Source: Synanceia verrucosa
Lineage: Eukaryota > Chordata > Actinopteri > Perciformes > Synanceiidae
Direction: 5' to 3'
Assembly (NCBI GenBank): GCA_029721515.1
Contig: CM056562.1
Location: 16,313,335 to 16,377,334, forward strand
DNA: 64,000 nt
This document shows, one piece after another, positions 15,101-26,914 of the stretch; within the stretch, counting starts at the first letter, position 1; each line of letters opens with the position of its first letter. A model generated the notes under the pieces. That model was not told the origin of the DNA and did not search any database. It saw only the letters and a program-made list of their open reading frames with translations. The translations under genes and the position numbers were made by a program.

Positions 15101-18100
15101 ATGCTGAATCTCAAAAGCCACACAGTATCATAATAATTTAAGAGGCGTAGTGCATTTTCAAAGAGCTATAATCATGAAACATATACTATAGCCTTCAACT
15201 CGACTTTCAAACTGTCCTGCTTTGGATCTGAATTTATACAAGATGACATCACACTAACGGCATTCTATCCATTTTGGGACTTTTATAGCTGATAACAGGG
15301 CATGCTCGCTGTATATTGAAGTTTTCCAAGTACAGGCAGACACTGGAAATATCCCATAAAGAGCTCAGATTCCTGGATGTTGGGTGGTCTCTGCAGCAAA
15401 CAACCTATTTGGCATACCGACTCCTGGGTGAAGCCAACACAAGAAGTCATGCGTGTGAAGTGCAGTGATTTCTAGCATCTGTAAGGAAGAATGTCTGCAG
15501 TCCAGGGTGAAGATAGATTTGTTCAATCTTGGATACGACTGCATCTGCAAAGGAATGTGATATTTACCGGCTTTCTTCACAACTTAAAAAGTCCTCCTTG
15601 TCTGTCTGCGGCACCTGTGCCCTTCAGCTGTGGCTATTGTGCTGCAGTGGGAAGCAGCTGTAGCCGAGCAAGCGGGGCGAGATGAAAGGCAGCCTTTTTT
15701 CCCGTCTCTACTCAATTACAGCCCACCTATGGGCCTCTGATAGACCACAGCACACCAGTTTAGCACATCCAAACCCAAACTAACCAGACCGTCTCTCCTA
15801 AGTTTGCTGGTGGCGATTCGAGATCCATCTGCGATGTCAACACAGCTCTGGACATTTTGTGAGCCCCATAAAGAATCTGGAGCGTGATAAGGAACGACTC
15901 ACGCCAGAACAAAGTATGACTGGATAGACTAATGGATTTCTGATAAGCTGTTATCATCATTCATAGCTTTAATGCATCTGCGTCCGTCTATTCTAACATC
16001 AGACAGCGCTGGGCTGCATGATAGGAAAGCCTGTCTGAGCACAGACCTCTGGATAGACTTTAATGGAGTAGTTGGCTCCAGTGTGACAGATACCATTATC
16101 CACAATTATGTTTTGTATGCTGATAATGAAATGACAAAAAGGAGCACTGATTGAAGTGTTAAAATTGTGCTGGGCTGTCATCAGTTTAAGGCTAATAATC
16201 ACGGCAGAGGAACAGAGGTAAACTTCTTGCCAGATTTCCAGAAACTGCCACAAGTGCTTTCTCCAATTCTCCATATTTAATGTATCAGCATCTGATGCGT
16301 TTGAGATGTTTTTTTGTATTTTCTGCTCCTTTAAAGGGACACTATGTAATTTTTTAAAGTATTTTATTACATCAAATCAACATCTTCATTCATAAATAGA
16401 TCCTCGTTGATGTAAAATAACCTATGCCAACAATCTGACTTATCCTCCTGGGCGAAGAATCAGTTATCCATGTCTTTCTGGTCAATCAAAAACTACGAAC
16501 TGCTGAGAGGGCCATAAAGCACTACCTGCTAGTACCCATAGGACAAAATGCATTTACGCGTTTTGCGATTCACTTTTCACAGAGAAGCAAAGTGGAGACG
16601 CCGGTTTTACTAACCTGGCACTGAATTAAAACCTGCACTGCACTTTTGGTCATAATACAAGACCATACTTATGTGCGCCAAATCCTCATTGCCAAAAAAG
16701 CATAAAAGGGCCATAAAATGAACGGAGCACTGATCTGGGGATCCGCAGTGAGTGGCCGCCCAGGAGCGCCCCATGCCCGGCCATGGCCGGCCGGGGCCTG
16801 CCAGGGAGTCCTTCAGACCGGAGGAGGGCTGTGGAGGTCCGGGGAAAAATGGCCGGCGCTCCGGGCCGGGGGCTGGGGATCTGCGGTGATAGTGGCCGCC
16901 CGGGAGTTGACCCATTCCGCTTACCGTAGTTCCAACCATGTTGCAATGCATGCAAAGTCAAATTTACCCACTAGATGAGAGAACCCGGTACCTTCTTGCT
17001 GTGAGGCGACAGTGCTAACCACTACACCACTGTGCTGCCCTGCAGAGAAAAATATGAAAACCAAAAAAAATACCAAACCAAGATCAAGCTGGCGCACATG
17101 ATGGATGAACACCTTCGACGTGGGTGAACTTGCATTGCTAAGTCCTGATCATCACCTACCTTAGTTTATCTTGAATCAACAGGAATGAAACACACCAGGC
17201 CAATTTCATGGCTTGGCAATTTCACAGACAATAATGTTTTTATAACGGAAGTTGAGCAAAAAATAGAATTTACTGTTGATTTGCCTTCAGTAGACGTATC
17301 AAACTGGATCCACTATGCATAAAACACAGTAGCCATTTAATTTCACAGTGAAATGAAAACAGACTGAACTGGTGAGATGATCCCAGCTGACATCTAATTG
17401 TCCCTATAATGAAGTCTCTGCATTTCTCTCTGCTGAATGAATTTCCTTTCAGGGTCTAGTCTTCAAAAGGTGCTTAAAATAAGTGAGTTCATAAATCTGC
17501 AGTTTGTTCCAGCTACTGCATTTTTTATTCCTCCAGTATAGCGTTCTCTCTCTTATTTGTAATCACTCTCTGGTTGTATAAAATAATGAAGAAATTAATA
17601 AGCAATTCCATGTTGTACCTGTTTAATTACAACTAAAAGTGCCTCATGTCTCATCAGAATCAAGCAAATAACACAGAGATTTTGGGTTAAAATAACATCT
17701 CAGCCACATTCCCCTGTTCTCCCTGTTTTTTTTTTTTCCTCCTGGATTTGGTGCATTAGTGAAATGAAATGCTGAATGCACCTGTCAGATTAAAGGATTG
17801 AAGGTATCCCATCGTATTATTTGTTGACTGTAACTGTTAAATCTAATCGCCTCATCTTCCTATGAAATGGATTGAATTGAAGTGTGGGCGCTAGAAGAGA
17901 AAGAGCCTCTTATCCATTTTCGGCTTTTTCATTTCATAAGAGAATAAACATGAAATATTTACACAGTGCGTCGGGCAGCCTATGTCTTTTGTGTGTGTGT
18001 TTTTATATTTGCGTGCATCTGTGTGTGTGTTTGCTTCATGTAAAAAGAGAAAATGAAAGAGCTCGACTTTCATGTTTGCGCAGCTTTGATTATTGCTTTC

Positions 18101-20439
18101 CAGAGTCGGATTAATATTCAACGTTTAGCCCTCAGAGGACAGTGCAAGTCAACATCAATTTGTGTAATCTGAATACCTACAACTGTGTCATTGTTGGCGC
18201 TCCTTTATGCATCAACTGATTCATTGCTGAGACTGAGCTGCTCCATTTCCACTTTAGACCAACATGAAGAAACAATTAAATGCTCATTATATTCACTATT
18301 CTCAAGCTCTCATTAAGACTCATCATGGAAAAACTAGTCGGCACAAATGGTGTTTTGCTTGAAGTTCAAATAATCTTAGAAAATGCTAATAAAAGGATGC
18401 TTCTCCATTCATTCCTCCAAGCCTGAAGCCAGACCGGTGAGGGGGATCGAGTCATCAGACCCTCAGTGATGCATGCTCCATTTCAACACCATAACACAGA
18501 GGCTGCTGTTGCTACGGCAGCGTGCTGAAATCAAAGTGGTTTCTATTGGCGATTCCCCCCGGGGAGTTTCAGTGATTTGCTTCTCTGATGTTTCTTCTGT
18601 CATCATCACCACCGCCACCAGAGACACCACCACCACCACCACCTCCGCTGCTGCTGCACGTTCAAAACACAAGCGCAGATGCAACAGCCCTAACAAAAAT
18701 GAGCTTAAGAAGCCCCATCACACGCGTTTGCACTGTAATGCACATGCACGCATTAAGGCAATCACCTCTGGGAGTAATGAAGATGAAAGAGACACAGCAT
18801 GGAGCTGGAACCGTTTGCAGCTTTGATGTTAAATTGAGAGGAGAAAAAAGGGAAATCAGAACAAGTGACATCTTCATACTAGATGGCAACCCCTCAGGCA
18901 ACATTAACAAGCTCCATTTATATCTTCCTCCACATATTCTGTGTGTTTGTGTTCTTATTCTCTCCTGGTTGGAGGTTTTTGTTTTTGACGAAGTTACTGC
19001 TCTTACTAACATTTCGGATCAAGGCAGTGAATATAAAGCCGCATCCAGTTAAGAGTTATAATCCCACAATAATTCCAACTTAATCTCTCCATGCCTACAA
19101 TTTCATTCCCTTCCTAAGTACAGTTCCCGATGACATTCTCCTCAAGTTATCATAGACAGAGTAATCCGAGCCTGAGAGGGGTGGCTGCCAATTTTCAACG
19201 CGTTCACCTTTTTGTAAGAGATGTCCTATAAGTTGCCATATGAATCTGTGATGGCCATTTCTGAACAGAAAAGCTTCTCCTGAGAAGAGAGGCCAGCTGC
19301 TCACATTTCCAATCCAATAATGACACCCATCACGTGTTCGCAGCCACCCCGGATCAATTAAAACCCAATTAACTGGAGTTATATGGAACATAATCCAAAT
19401 GCACTGTTGTCCAAATCCTGTTGGGGTCATTAGTAATCATTCCACAGAGCTCAGAGGCAAAATTTATGTCCATGCATTCAGAGACTTGGCAATATATCAC
19501 CCTGCGTATGGCCTGCAGGCTTTAATCAATCCATGCAACCCAGTTCAGTCTATTCAGGAGGTGAATATGCACATCAATCAATCCTGCCTCTCTGCTCTAA
19601 TTGCTTAATTCTCTTGTTTGTGAAATCTCCTGGGACACGTTTGGAGACACATCTGAGGTAACCCACATTAAGGGCAGCAGTGTGATGGAATAGGTCTATT
19701 CTGCTCCTGCTGTGCAAGTGGGACTAAAACATTAATTGCTTCTAATTAACCAAGGGCCCTCATATGCTAAAAGTGGGAACAACAACAACAACAACAGCAA
19801 CAGTAGCTGAATTTTCACATTAAAGCTGTCCAATTAGATATCGCTTCACCCTGAATTTTGAAGTCAACAAAGTAATTCATCCAGTCTGTGTTTGGCAGTA
19901 ACAGTCAGCCATTTACCTTTACCATCAGCCCAACAGGGCAACCATTCACAATAAGGCATGTTGTGAATGTAAACACACACAACATAAATGTATGTTAGCC
20001 TACATATAGCTTGTTGCTGCACAGTACATCTGCTAATTGTATGTTTTTACCCACCAAATGTAGATCTTACAGTGCTTATTTAAAGAATATTTCAACACTT
20101 CTAAAGTGTGTGTGTGTGTGTGTGCGTGTGTGTGTATGGGAGGGGGCACCAAGTTAGTGTGTATTGTGCATGCTATCAGAAAGTGCGTTTATCATTATTA
20201 TCCCATCACCGCATAACAACGCATCAGTGCCATCAACACGGCGGACTCACGTCTCTGAAGCGGTTCCAGTGCTTGATCTTGCGGCTGTACTGTGAAATGG
20301 TGGACAGCCACTGCTCGTCTTCCATGAAATTCCCCGTTTTTGTCGCCTCTTTGGAGACCTTCACGTCCGTCTGGAAGGTGGAGCCCACGACCATGGCCAG
20401 CGGGACGAGAAGGCACGCCATGTCCGTAATTCCCACCAT
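173..20439 (-). CDS. spock2: Testican-2 (SPARC/osteonectin, cwcv and kazal-like domains proteoglycan 2), 3' part missing
   Basis: Secreted extracellular-matrix proteoglycan of the SPARC family. Coding exons in transcript order: 20439-20251, 9693-9648, 3763-3649, 3338-3233, 2336-2228, 2094-1960, 1024-806 and 235-173. All phases agree and give about 327 residues; human testican-2 has about 424. A hydrophobic signal peptide covers residues 1 to about 22. The testican motif GNFMEDEQWLSTISQYS follows, then a follistatin/Kazal-like cysteine module (residues ~80-190, with VCGSDGRNYASKCKLEQQAC). The calcium-binding EC domain (~190-315) has a canonical EF loop DTNGDLYLDQAE and a second loop DSYRDGKVSTAE. 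The last visible exon reads KPPCLAELERIQ, so the thyroglobulin and acidic C-terminal exons lie beyond base 1. GNFMEDEQW and CTGQDLADLGERLRDWFQLL fit SPOCK2 better than SPOCK1 or SPOCK3. The start ATG sits in a good context (ctaccATGg). The donor after 1960 (gttact) is weak but is the only one that keeps phase. Confidence 0.95.
236..805. other. spock2 intron before the last visible exon, with LINE-type tail
   Basis: Intron between exons 1024-806 and 235-173. Bases about 468-541 carry a fish retroposon 3' tail (gaatttcccc-aatgggggataa followed by a tattc repeat). The rest shows no recognisable feature. Confidence 0.6.
468..541 (+). repeat. LINE-type 3' tail, 'ATTTCCCC..GGGGAT' family
   Basis: A GAATTTCCCC/GGGGGATAAAT palindromic tail ends in a TATTC repeat. 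The same tail recurs near 21590-21635 (plus) and, on the minus strand, near 27026-27085, 39930-39995 and more weakly 48080-48250. This marks a dispersed non-LTR retroposon family; the exact family is not assigned. Confidence 0.6.
1025..1959. other. spock2 intron (935 bp), no recognised content
   Basis: Lies between the exons encoding the DWFQLL segment and the EF-hand segment. The short open frames have no exon-like ends. I see no repeat family I can name. Confidence 0.6.
2337..3232. other. spock2 intron (896 bp) splitting the Kazal module
   Basis: Phase-0 intron between ...GRNYASK and CKLEQQ.... Both splice sites are clear (cctcaaag|gtacgc and tgttgcag|tgcaaa on the minus strand). No other feature was recognised in it. 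Confidence 0.65.
3764..9647. other. spock2 intron (5.9 kb) with small repeats
   Basis: Separates the DDYVRTWDENQ exon from the TKDPCQKVKCSRHKVC exon. It contains a (CT)n run at 5321-5339, a minus-strand retroposon tail near 7550-7600 (ctttattgccacgtg) and AT-rich unique sequence. Open frames such as 4146-4583 lack exon structure or family resemblance. No gene was seen. Confidence 0.6.
7550..7605 (-). repeat. LINE-type 3' tail, 'TTGGCAATAAAG' family
   Basis: Reverse-strand tail matching a common fish retroposon end (caaattcc...tggcaataaag). Related copies are near 20975-21035 (minus), 26915-26975 (plus) and 28313-28365 (minus, in the ddit4 intron). Confidence 0.45.
14067..14086. repeat. (CA)n microsatellite
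   Basis: About ten uninterrupted CA units within the large spock2 intron. Confidence 0.9.
16335..16981 (-). mobile_element. Non-autonomous TTAA-type DNA transposon, one end truncated
   Basis: One end is intact: TTAA at 16331-16334, then agggacactatgtaat. The body is homologous, in reverse orientation, to the complete copy at 62453-63020; shared blocks include the 'gcattgcaacatggttggaactacggtaag' side and the 'cgaagaatcagttatc' side. This copy keeps about 130 bp of GC-rich interior (around 16745-16875) that the other lacks. The second end is missing its last ~20 bp and abuts a SINE-head fragment. Open frames within it are incidental and encode no transposase. TTAA target preference suggests a Kolobok or piggyBac-mobilised element; the superfamily is inferred. 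Confidence 0.8.
16982..17042 (-). repeat. Truncated tRNA-headed SINE fragment
   Basis: On the minus strand it reads cagcacagtggtgtagtggttagcactgtcgcctcacagcaagaagg..., the same head as the repeat at 24608-24946. It breaks off at 'gggttc', inside the box B region, and runs directly into the TTAA-type element. Confidence 0.7.
18600..18660. repeat. Imperfect trinucleotide (CAC/CTG) tract
   Basis: catcatcaccacc...caccaccacc...gctgctgctg run within the spock2 intron. It produces proline/threonine-rich spurious frames on both strands. Confidence 0.7.
20105..20138. repeat. (TG)n microsatellite
   Basis: TG repeat with one TGCG interruption, about 110 bp downstream of the spock2 first coding exon donor (in transcript sense). 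Confidence 0.9.
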
Positions 20440-20546
20440 GGTAGAGGATAAAATAGAAGACCTGGTACCACGAAGACCAGCGACTCTACTGAGAGGGGGA
20501 GGATGCTGAGGCTGGACTGAGAAGAAGTACCAAGTGATGATTAGCC
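20440..20546 (-). promoter_or_regulatory. spock2: Probable spock2 5'UTR
   Basis: Immediately upstream of the spock2 ATG on the minus strand. It contains a possible splice acceptor (gtacttcttctcag, near 20515-20530), so the 5'UTR may be split, with its first exon further to the right. No TATA box is evident. This is inference from position and splice-like sequence. Confidence 0.35.
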
Positions 20547-20548
20547 TA

Positions 20549-20824
20549 TGGGATGAGAGAGAGAGAGAGGGGGAGAGGGAGAGAAGGAGGGGGTGAGGGA
20601 GGGAGAGAGAGAAAAAGAGGGAGGGAGGGGGAGAGAGATAGAGAGAGGGGGAAAAGAGAGGAGGGAGGGGGGAGGGAAAGAGAGAGAAAAAGAGGGAGAG
20701 AGAGGTTGAGATAGAAAGGTAGAGAGAGGGGGAAAAGAGAGAGAGGGAGGGGAGAAAGGGGGATAAAGTGAGAGGGGAAGGAGGGAGAGAGGGAGGAGGG
20801 GGGAGAGAGAGGAAGGAACAGAGG
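20549..20824. repeat. Polypurine (GA-rich) tract upstream of spock2
   Basis: About 270 bases of almost uninterrupted G and A on the plus strand, so C and T on the spock2 sense strand. It is an irregular mix of gaga, ggga and ggagg units rather than one clean repeat. Mirror-symmetric purine runs of this kind can adopt triplex (H-DNA) structure. It produces long spurious Ser/Pro/Leu frames on the minus strand. Confidence 0.85.
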
Positions 20825-20974
20825 ATGAGAGTAGATTTGTTGATAGTCCTGGTATTTGGTGTTTTTTATTTGAAATGGTGCAGCTGGTGTTTCCATGGCT
20901 CTCACTGTTGCTCAGGTGGGGACCTTTAGTTTAGTGTGACAGGCAGCCTCAATCAAGAATCAATCATCTAGAAG

Positions 20975-21035
20975 AGCTTTATTGCCTCGTGAGCTTGTGC
21001 ACACAATGAATTTGACTTGGTGTCAAAATGTTATG
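20975..21035 (-). repeat. LINE-type 3' tail, 'TTGGCAATAAAG' family
   Basis: agctttattgcctcgtgagc...aatgaatttgacttggtgt: reverse-strand copy of the tail family also seen in the ddit4 intron. Confidence 0.5.
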
Positions 21036-23229
21036 GTACTCACATGAAAGAAGAGTAGGATGAGAGGATGTTTAAAAAATATGAAGGACATCCATTTTAC
21101 AAGTCAAGTACTACGTGCAGTTGCTAACTCTTGTAGATGGGTGTTAAAAACTGCACTGGGATCAGATATGCGCACATGTATTGAATATTGCATAGGTATG
21201 AGGAGTCTGTTGGAGTCTTGACGTGCTGGCTGGAGGGCAGCAGGTTAAAGAGAGAGTGATTCATCTCAATTAACCAAATCATTATTTCTCTTTCAAATGT
21301 GAGGAAAACAAGGGAAAACAGTCCACTAAAAACGACTGTCCTTCTGTTTACTGTCAAATAGACATTTTCACCTGCACTCTATCTCACAATGTTAGCTAAA
21401 TGCTGATTAACAGTTATTAACTCTTCATACATACATATATACATGGACATTTCTGACTATTTGTACACTTGCTTTTAGTATCTTATTATTATTATTATTA
21501 TAATATTTACATATTTATGGATTTATATATTTAAATCTCTCTGTGTGCTCTGCTGCAATTGTATATTTAACATATGCTGCTATTTGCTTGAATTTCCCTC
21601 AGGAAATAAAAATAAAACTATCATCCAATAGTCATTTATACTCTTTATGTAATTCATCAGTCTAGTGACAGGTTCAATATTAGAGCTGCAAGCCTGATTT
21701 ACAAATCATTTCATGTTATTTAAGTTTAAAGTGCTTACATCAGAAGTGTGTTGTATTGTATTGTTGGGAAAGCAGCTTCATGGCAGTCCTTTTGGCCTTC
21801 CTTTTTACCCAGCAGACCTTTTTTAGATGTGTCACAGCAGGAAAAGAACAGGTGCAACTCATAACACTAATGATGTCTCTGTTCCCCTTAAGTGTCCCAG
21901 TAAGCCGCGACCAGGAGCTGGTCTACACAATAATAAGCCCCTGGAACTGGAGCACCTGAATGCAATGCAGCCATAATTAATGTTATTAATTACATGTGTA
22001 CTGCTCCTGCTATCACATGCTGTGAAAGAGCCTTTTATTATCATTGAGCTGAATCAAGACCTCTATGGCACATCCAAACACTGGGACTATTGTGCTGGTC
22101 ATGCACTGTGTTACTGGTAACCTGTGGTGTGACACAAACTATCAATGCATTGGCTAAAAGTGAAGGCTTCATAAAGCTGGAGAAGTGAGGTCTCTGCCTC
22201 AGGATTGTTACCTGGGTTGATGAAGAGACATAGAGGAGGTTACTGGATTAGTTTCCTGTTCTGCTGTGCTCAGATGGCCCACAGATAATGGCAACGCTCT
22301 CTGATACATTACCGGGAAGCTGAGAGCGTTTGCATCGTGCCACGCTATGCAGTACAGTATCTGCCCTGCCTGCTGCAGCCTCAGCTGGTCCCCAGAGAGA
22401 CCAACAGATCACAGCTTGTAATTGAAATGCCCGAATAACTGATGCATCTTTCTTTCACCCAGAAGAGAGAGTCTTTGAGGTCTCTCTTAATAAGGCAGCC
22501 ACGTGTCAGGAGCGTCATAGATAAAGAGAGAGGGAGCTGTTTAAGTTGAACACGATGCAGAAATTGTGATGTGATGAAAATATCAGTCTGAAAGCAACAA
22601 AGCATGTCTGTGTATCTAAAGCAACAATCAGATGTTCAGTTTGTGTGCAAATACAAATCTGAGAAGTGCATGTGGTCTGAACTGGGCTGTCCTCAATTTG
22701 TACTCTCTACTGATATTCATAGTGATGCTTTTCAGCATACAGTAGTGCACTGCAGCTGCTGCAATCAGCCAGCGTCATTCTCGGGGACATTTATCAAACG
22801 AGAGCACTGAGTCGAAGTAGCATTACGATTAACACAATGTCCTTTAATGCACATCTTAGGTGCAGTGAGAGTGCATCAGGAACAGTCCTGGACATGAACC
22901 CATAGACAGATGTGAAGTGACAGAGCTGGCATCCAGAGTAAGGAGGAGGAGGAGCAGGCCAGACAATGTGCATCTCATTTATTGGAGGCAAGTAAAAGAG
23001 AAAACAGCTGAGTAATCCTAGAGTCACAGAGCCACAGGGGGTTTGAGGTAATCCCCTTATAAAAGCTGGTGAAAAATACGTCCCTGTCAGTCATGTTAGC
23101 GTGGTTTCCCCCTCGGGTCTGATGCTTTGTGAAGCAAAAGGAGGATATCTGAATGTGACGGGCGAGAAAACGTAAAGATCAGATGATGCTCAATGACAAA
23201 AGATGGTGGCAGGGTGCTGTCATCAAGAC

Positions 23230-23440
23230 AGAAATTAGAAGATTGTTTGCCAAAATACCTGCAACCATCCCAACAGCCTCAGCTGTGGGCCTACTTTGAG
23301 TTTAGTGCTTATTAGCAAATGTTAGCATATTTAGCTAAGCTAAGCATTATCATCTAAACATTTGCATTGTCACTTGTTGTGAGCATGTTAGCTGTTAGCT
23401 AAAAGTTCAGTCACTTGCATGGCTGTGTAATCTCTTTTGC
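23230..23440 (+). repeat. Common teleost interspersed repeat
   Basis: Contains the words 'acctgcaa...cctcagctgt...ttagtgct.attagcaaatgttagcat...tgagcatgttagct' in order. I recognise this as a very abundant fish repeat. A second diverged copy lies at 29460-29800. Confidence 0.6.
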
Positions 23441-24607
23441 AGTTTTAGTACTTTATACAAAATGTGACAAAAATAAAACGGTTCACGACTTGTGTCCTTT
23501 TTATCCATCCAAGTATGCAAATAAAATAATATAATGTCAGTTTTACTGACAGCATTAAAGCAGCAGTGCTAATGCTAGTGACTCCCTGTTTCCAGGCTTT
23601 GTGCTAAGCTAAGCTAATTTACAGATATGTGAATGTGAGTGGTGTTACAGTTTTTCTCCATTGGGTTAGCTCATTCCTTGAAACATTTATATTACAACAC
23701 GTATATACATTTTCTTTTACATTTTCTTTTTACTCTGAACAGCTAAACATTTTGACTTGTAGTGCTGACACAATGCCAAAGGGACGATGCATTTTAGGGA
23801 CACTGACTATGTTGCTCTGATCTGTAAGACTGTTTTGCTAAATTACCTTAGAGTTTTGAGAATGTAATTTCTGTTTCAAGAAATGAGTCAAACCAATGGA
23901 GAACTGATATATATCAAATTATTCCTTCAAGGTATGAGAACTGAAACTATGATGCACATTTAGCATTATTAATGCACATTAAGATGTTTGCAAACATAGA
24001 CAATATTTAGAATACTGTAAGATTTAAAGAGCAATCCAAACAAATACCCTGCAAGTCTTGTTTATTTCAAAAACCAAACACAAAAAGCAGAACATTGGCA
24101 GCGTTGCTAAATAATGCACATGGTTCTAAAATGAGAGATAGCTTCACTCAGGGACAAGTCACGGTAAGAGTACTTATAAATAATGATCAGGATGCCTTTA
24201 TCTGTCTGTCGTCCTGTGGCTCATCCCGTATGCATCGACTTCCTCACTCCTGCACACATCACCACTGCAGCCTGAACCTAATGACATTCAGTCAATATCA
24301 ATAACAAGGCACGGCAGTACAAACCGGAAACTACAAATAATCCAGTTCCTCTGGGTGTTTTCTGTCAGGTTGGTAGTGAGTGAAGGGGAACGAGGGAATA
24401 CTTTTTCTAAGGGAAATATATTTGCATTCATTGTTCATATAGATGGCAAGGAAAATAAACAATGTTTATTACTGTTCAGAACAGGAAAAACTGGTATATT
24501 ATGCATCAAAGCACCAGGCAGAAAGTGCAGATATACACTGATCAGGTATAACATGATCACTTGCTTAACATTGTGCTGTGAACAGCCCCAAACTGTGATG
24601 TGGGTGG

Positions 24608-24946
24608 ATGGCACGGTGGTGTAGTGGTTAGCACTGTCGCCTCACATCAAGAAGGCACTGGGTTCGATTCCCTGTGTGGAGTTTGCATGTTCTCCCCGTG
24701 TCTACGTGGGTTCTTTCCGGGTACACCGGCTTCCTCCCACCATCCAAAAACATGCATGGGGATTAGGTTAATTGACTAATTTAAATTGTCTGTAGGTGTG
24801 AATGGTTGTCCGTCTCTATGTGTCCTGTGATAAACTGGAGACTTGTCCAGGGTGTACCCCACATTTCACCCTAAGACAGCTGGGATAGACTCCAACCCCC
24901 CTGCGACCCTATGTGAGGATAAGCGGTAGAAAATGGATTGATGGAT
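24608..24946 (+). repeat. tRNA-headed SINE-like repeat, near full length
   Basis: Begins ggcacggtggtgtagtggtt. It carries a box A-like TAGCACTGTCG and a perfect box B, GGTTCGATTCC at 24661-24671. The body typical of a very common fish repeat follows (tgttctccccgtgt, cttcctcccac, gttaattgact, ttgtccagggtgtacccc, agctgggatagactcc, ggataagcgg) and it ends in atggattgatggatg. A fragment of its body also lies at 60450-60500. Confidence 0.8.
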
Positions 24947-26914
24947 GTGTGCCTGTCGTATTGAATGATGCCTTCTTCTTGTTTTATACTGCACTCCTGT
25001 TAACCTTCCTTGAATCAAGTTGAATAAATGAAATAATGGTCTTAAATGTTTTTGTGCTCTTAGCTGTCCTCTGACCATGATGCTCTGAGTTTTCAAGTGT
25101 CAAGTTGTACTTGTACAATTTGCTGTCTCCTGCTCTTTATTAAGTTTTCCTGGAGACACTATTTTAAAAAGGCTAATGACGAGCAAGATGTGACAATAAA
25201 GCTCTGTTCTATTTCAGTTTTTTACTATCGCATGATGAAGTTATCCTTTTTTGCAATTGTCCCTAAATGTGCTGAGACTACCTATATACTTTATTTTTAA
25301 TTGATTGTCAGCCAAAATTAAGGCTAATATTCTTTGGTTATTTGAAGTTGGTGTATAAAGAGTCAATGCTTTGATAAAGAGGAGTGTGCCTCTCAGCAAA
25401 ACTTGCCAAACATCACAGTTTCTCCATCCCCACCCTTGAGAGTGCAGGTCTGTTTCTGCTTCCTCCAGCAATAAATCAAAACCTAAATGGAACACCGTCC
25501 CAGCTACAAATTCAGGCGGCGGGAGCCCTGCACTAAAGGCTGTCCAGATAAACACAACACTCACATGACACCGAAGCAAGAGGCTGGAATATTTATCATT
25601 CAGATGGAAATTATACTTTACTTATCCTTTTGACAGAATCAGAAAATGTGCAGCTCACTTTTAATGTCATGAGCCATGATAAAAAAGAAATACTCTGCAT
25701 CCAAGATTATCTCTTCTACAAAACATCTTAGATGCTCACAACAGCATGTTGTTGCTATAGCTACAGCCTGGCAAATACAACCCAGGGACCCTTTTTACCC
25801 CCTCCTGAATTAATTAACAACATGAGCATATTTGGAAGAGTCTGGAGGAGAGGGTTGTATCTGAGCTGAATCAGGTGTAAATATAATGCATTCTCTATTT
25901 TAAGTCCCTCATAATGGCTCCAGGTCTTTTTATGCCAATTACTGAAACAAAGTTTCCTTCAGAGAGGAAAAAATATAGAAAGCAAAAGTGTTTTCTTTGT
26001 GATGCACCAGAGTGCACCTCCAATAAAGCAAATTATTCCTAAAAAAAAAATTCTTAAGAATCCATTTAGTGGTAGATTTATTATAGATAAATTATATAGC
26101 CTGGGCTGTCATACTTTATTTCCTCTTATCCATTTTACTTCTGTCACTGTAACCATGGCGCAAAGCCATCCAAAGCTTTGTTAAAATCACACCACATTCA
26201 CTCAAGACAATAGGAGCAAAAACATCTTCCATGCATAAAACACCACACTTAAGCTCATCCATTGTCTGGAATTTACAGGTGGTGCAGTGACGCCACCATC
26301 TGGATATATAGTGTATTACAGGAGGGAGGACAGACCCAAGAGGACTAAAAAGAAGAAGAAAAAAAACACACCCCACAATATTAGATATTGCTTTCCTTGC
26401 AAAAATGGTCAAATCAGTTCTGTTCAATAGGGCTTGTGGCTTAACTTCAGCGTGCTGAATCATTTAAGGTACTTTTAGTTTGCCTGCACAGCATTAAAGT
26501 GCGTACAATATGCCATCCCACATCTATCAAACTTAACACACTATGACGTAATTCAGCTTTAGGAAACATTATGAACTGTCACACATAAAAAAAACAGAAG
26601 AAGAAGAAGAAACACATCAGTGATGACCATGGTGTTAACTTCGATCTTGAGCAAGACTGGGTGGTTTTGGGGATGGGGGAGGGTTCAGCCTACGTGACTG
26701 AAATCAGGAGTCAAAGGATCCTCCAAGTTTGGAGGGTTTGTCCTCCTACAAGAGTTTTGGAAATAACTTATCTCACACAGTCTACTTAATGTTATGTTCA
26801 CTTGAGCCACTGCTCGTTTGTTATTTACCTTTTACATGTTTTATAATTTATTTATCTTGTGTGCCGCTGTCTGTTACTTATATTTTTATTCTATGTTGGT
26901 ATAAAGAGAGACAG

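Larger units (their letters stand above)
9694..20250. other. First coding intron of spock2 (10.6 kb)
   Basis: Large intron after the signal-peptide exon. It holds a (CA)n run at 14067-14086, a truncated TTAA-type element at 16335-16981 joined to a SINE-head fragment (16982-17042), a CAC/CTG-rich trinucleotide patch at 18600-18660 and a (TG)n run at 20105-20138. Two stretches, about 15900-16210 and 19290-19870, have no recognised repeat and are rich in TAATTA/CAATTA homeodomain-type words. They look like conserved non-coding elements, but no alignment was possible. Confidence 0.6.

Noticed and set aside
16610..16978. Overlapping proline/glycine-rich frames on both strands
   Set aside because: They fall inside a MITE that recurs at 62453-63020. 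The frames reflect its GC-rich interior.
20546..20905. 119-residue Ser/Pro/Leu-rich minus frame
   Set aside because: Translation of the polypurine/polypyrimidine tract.
24608..24672. Possible tRNA gene (boxes A and B present)
   Set aside because: No cloverleaf arms close properly, and the sequence continues into a known type of dispersed repeat, so it is a SINE-like head.
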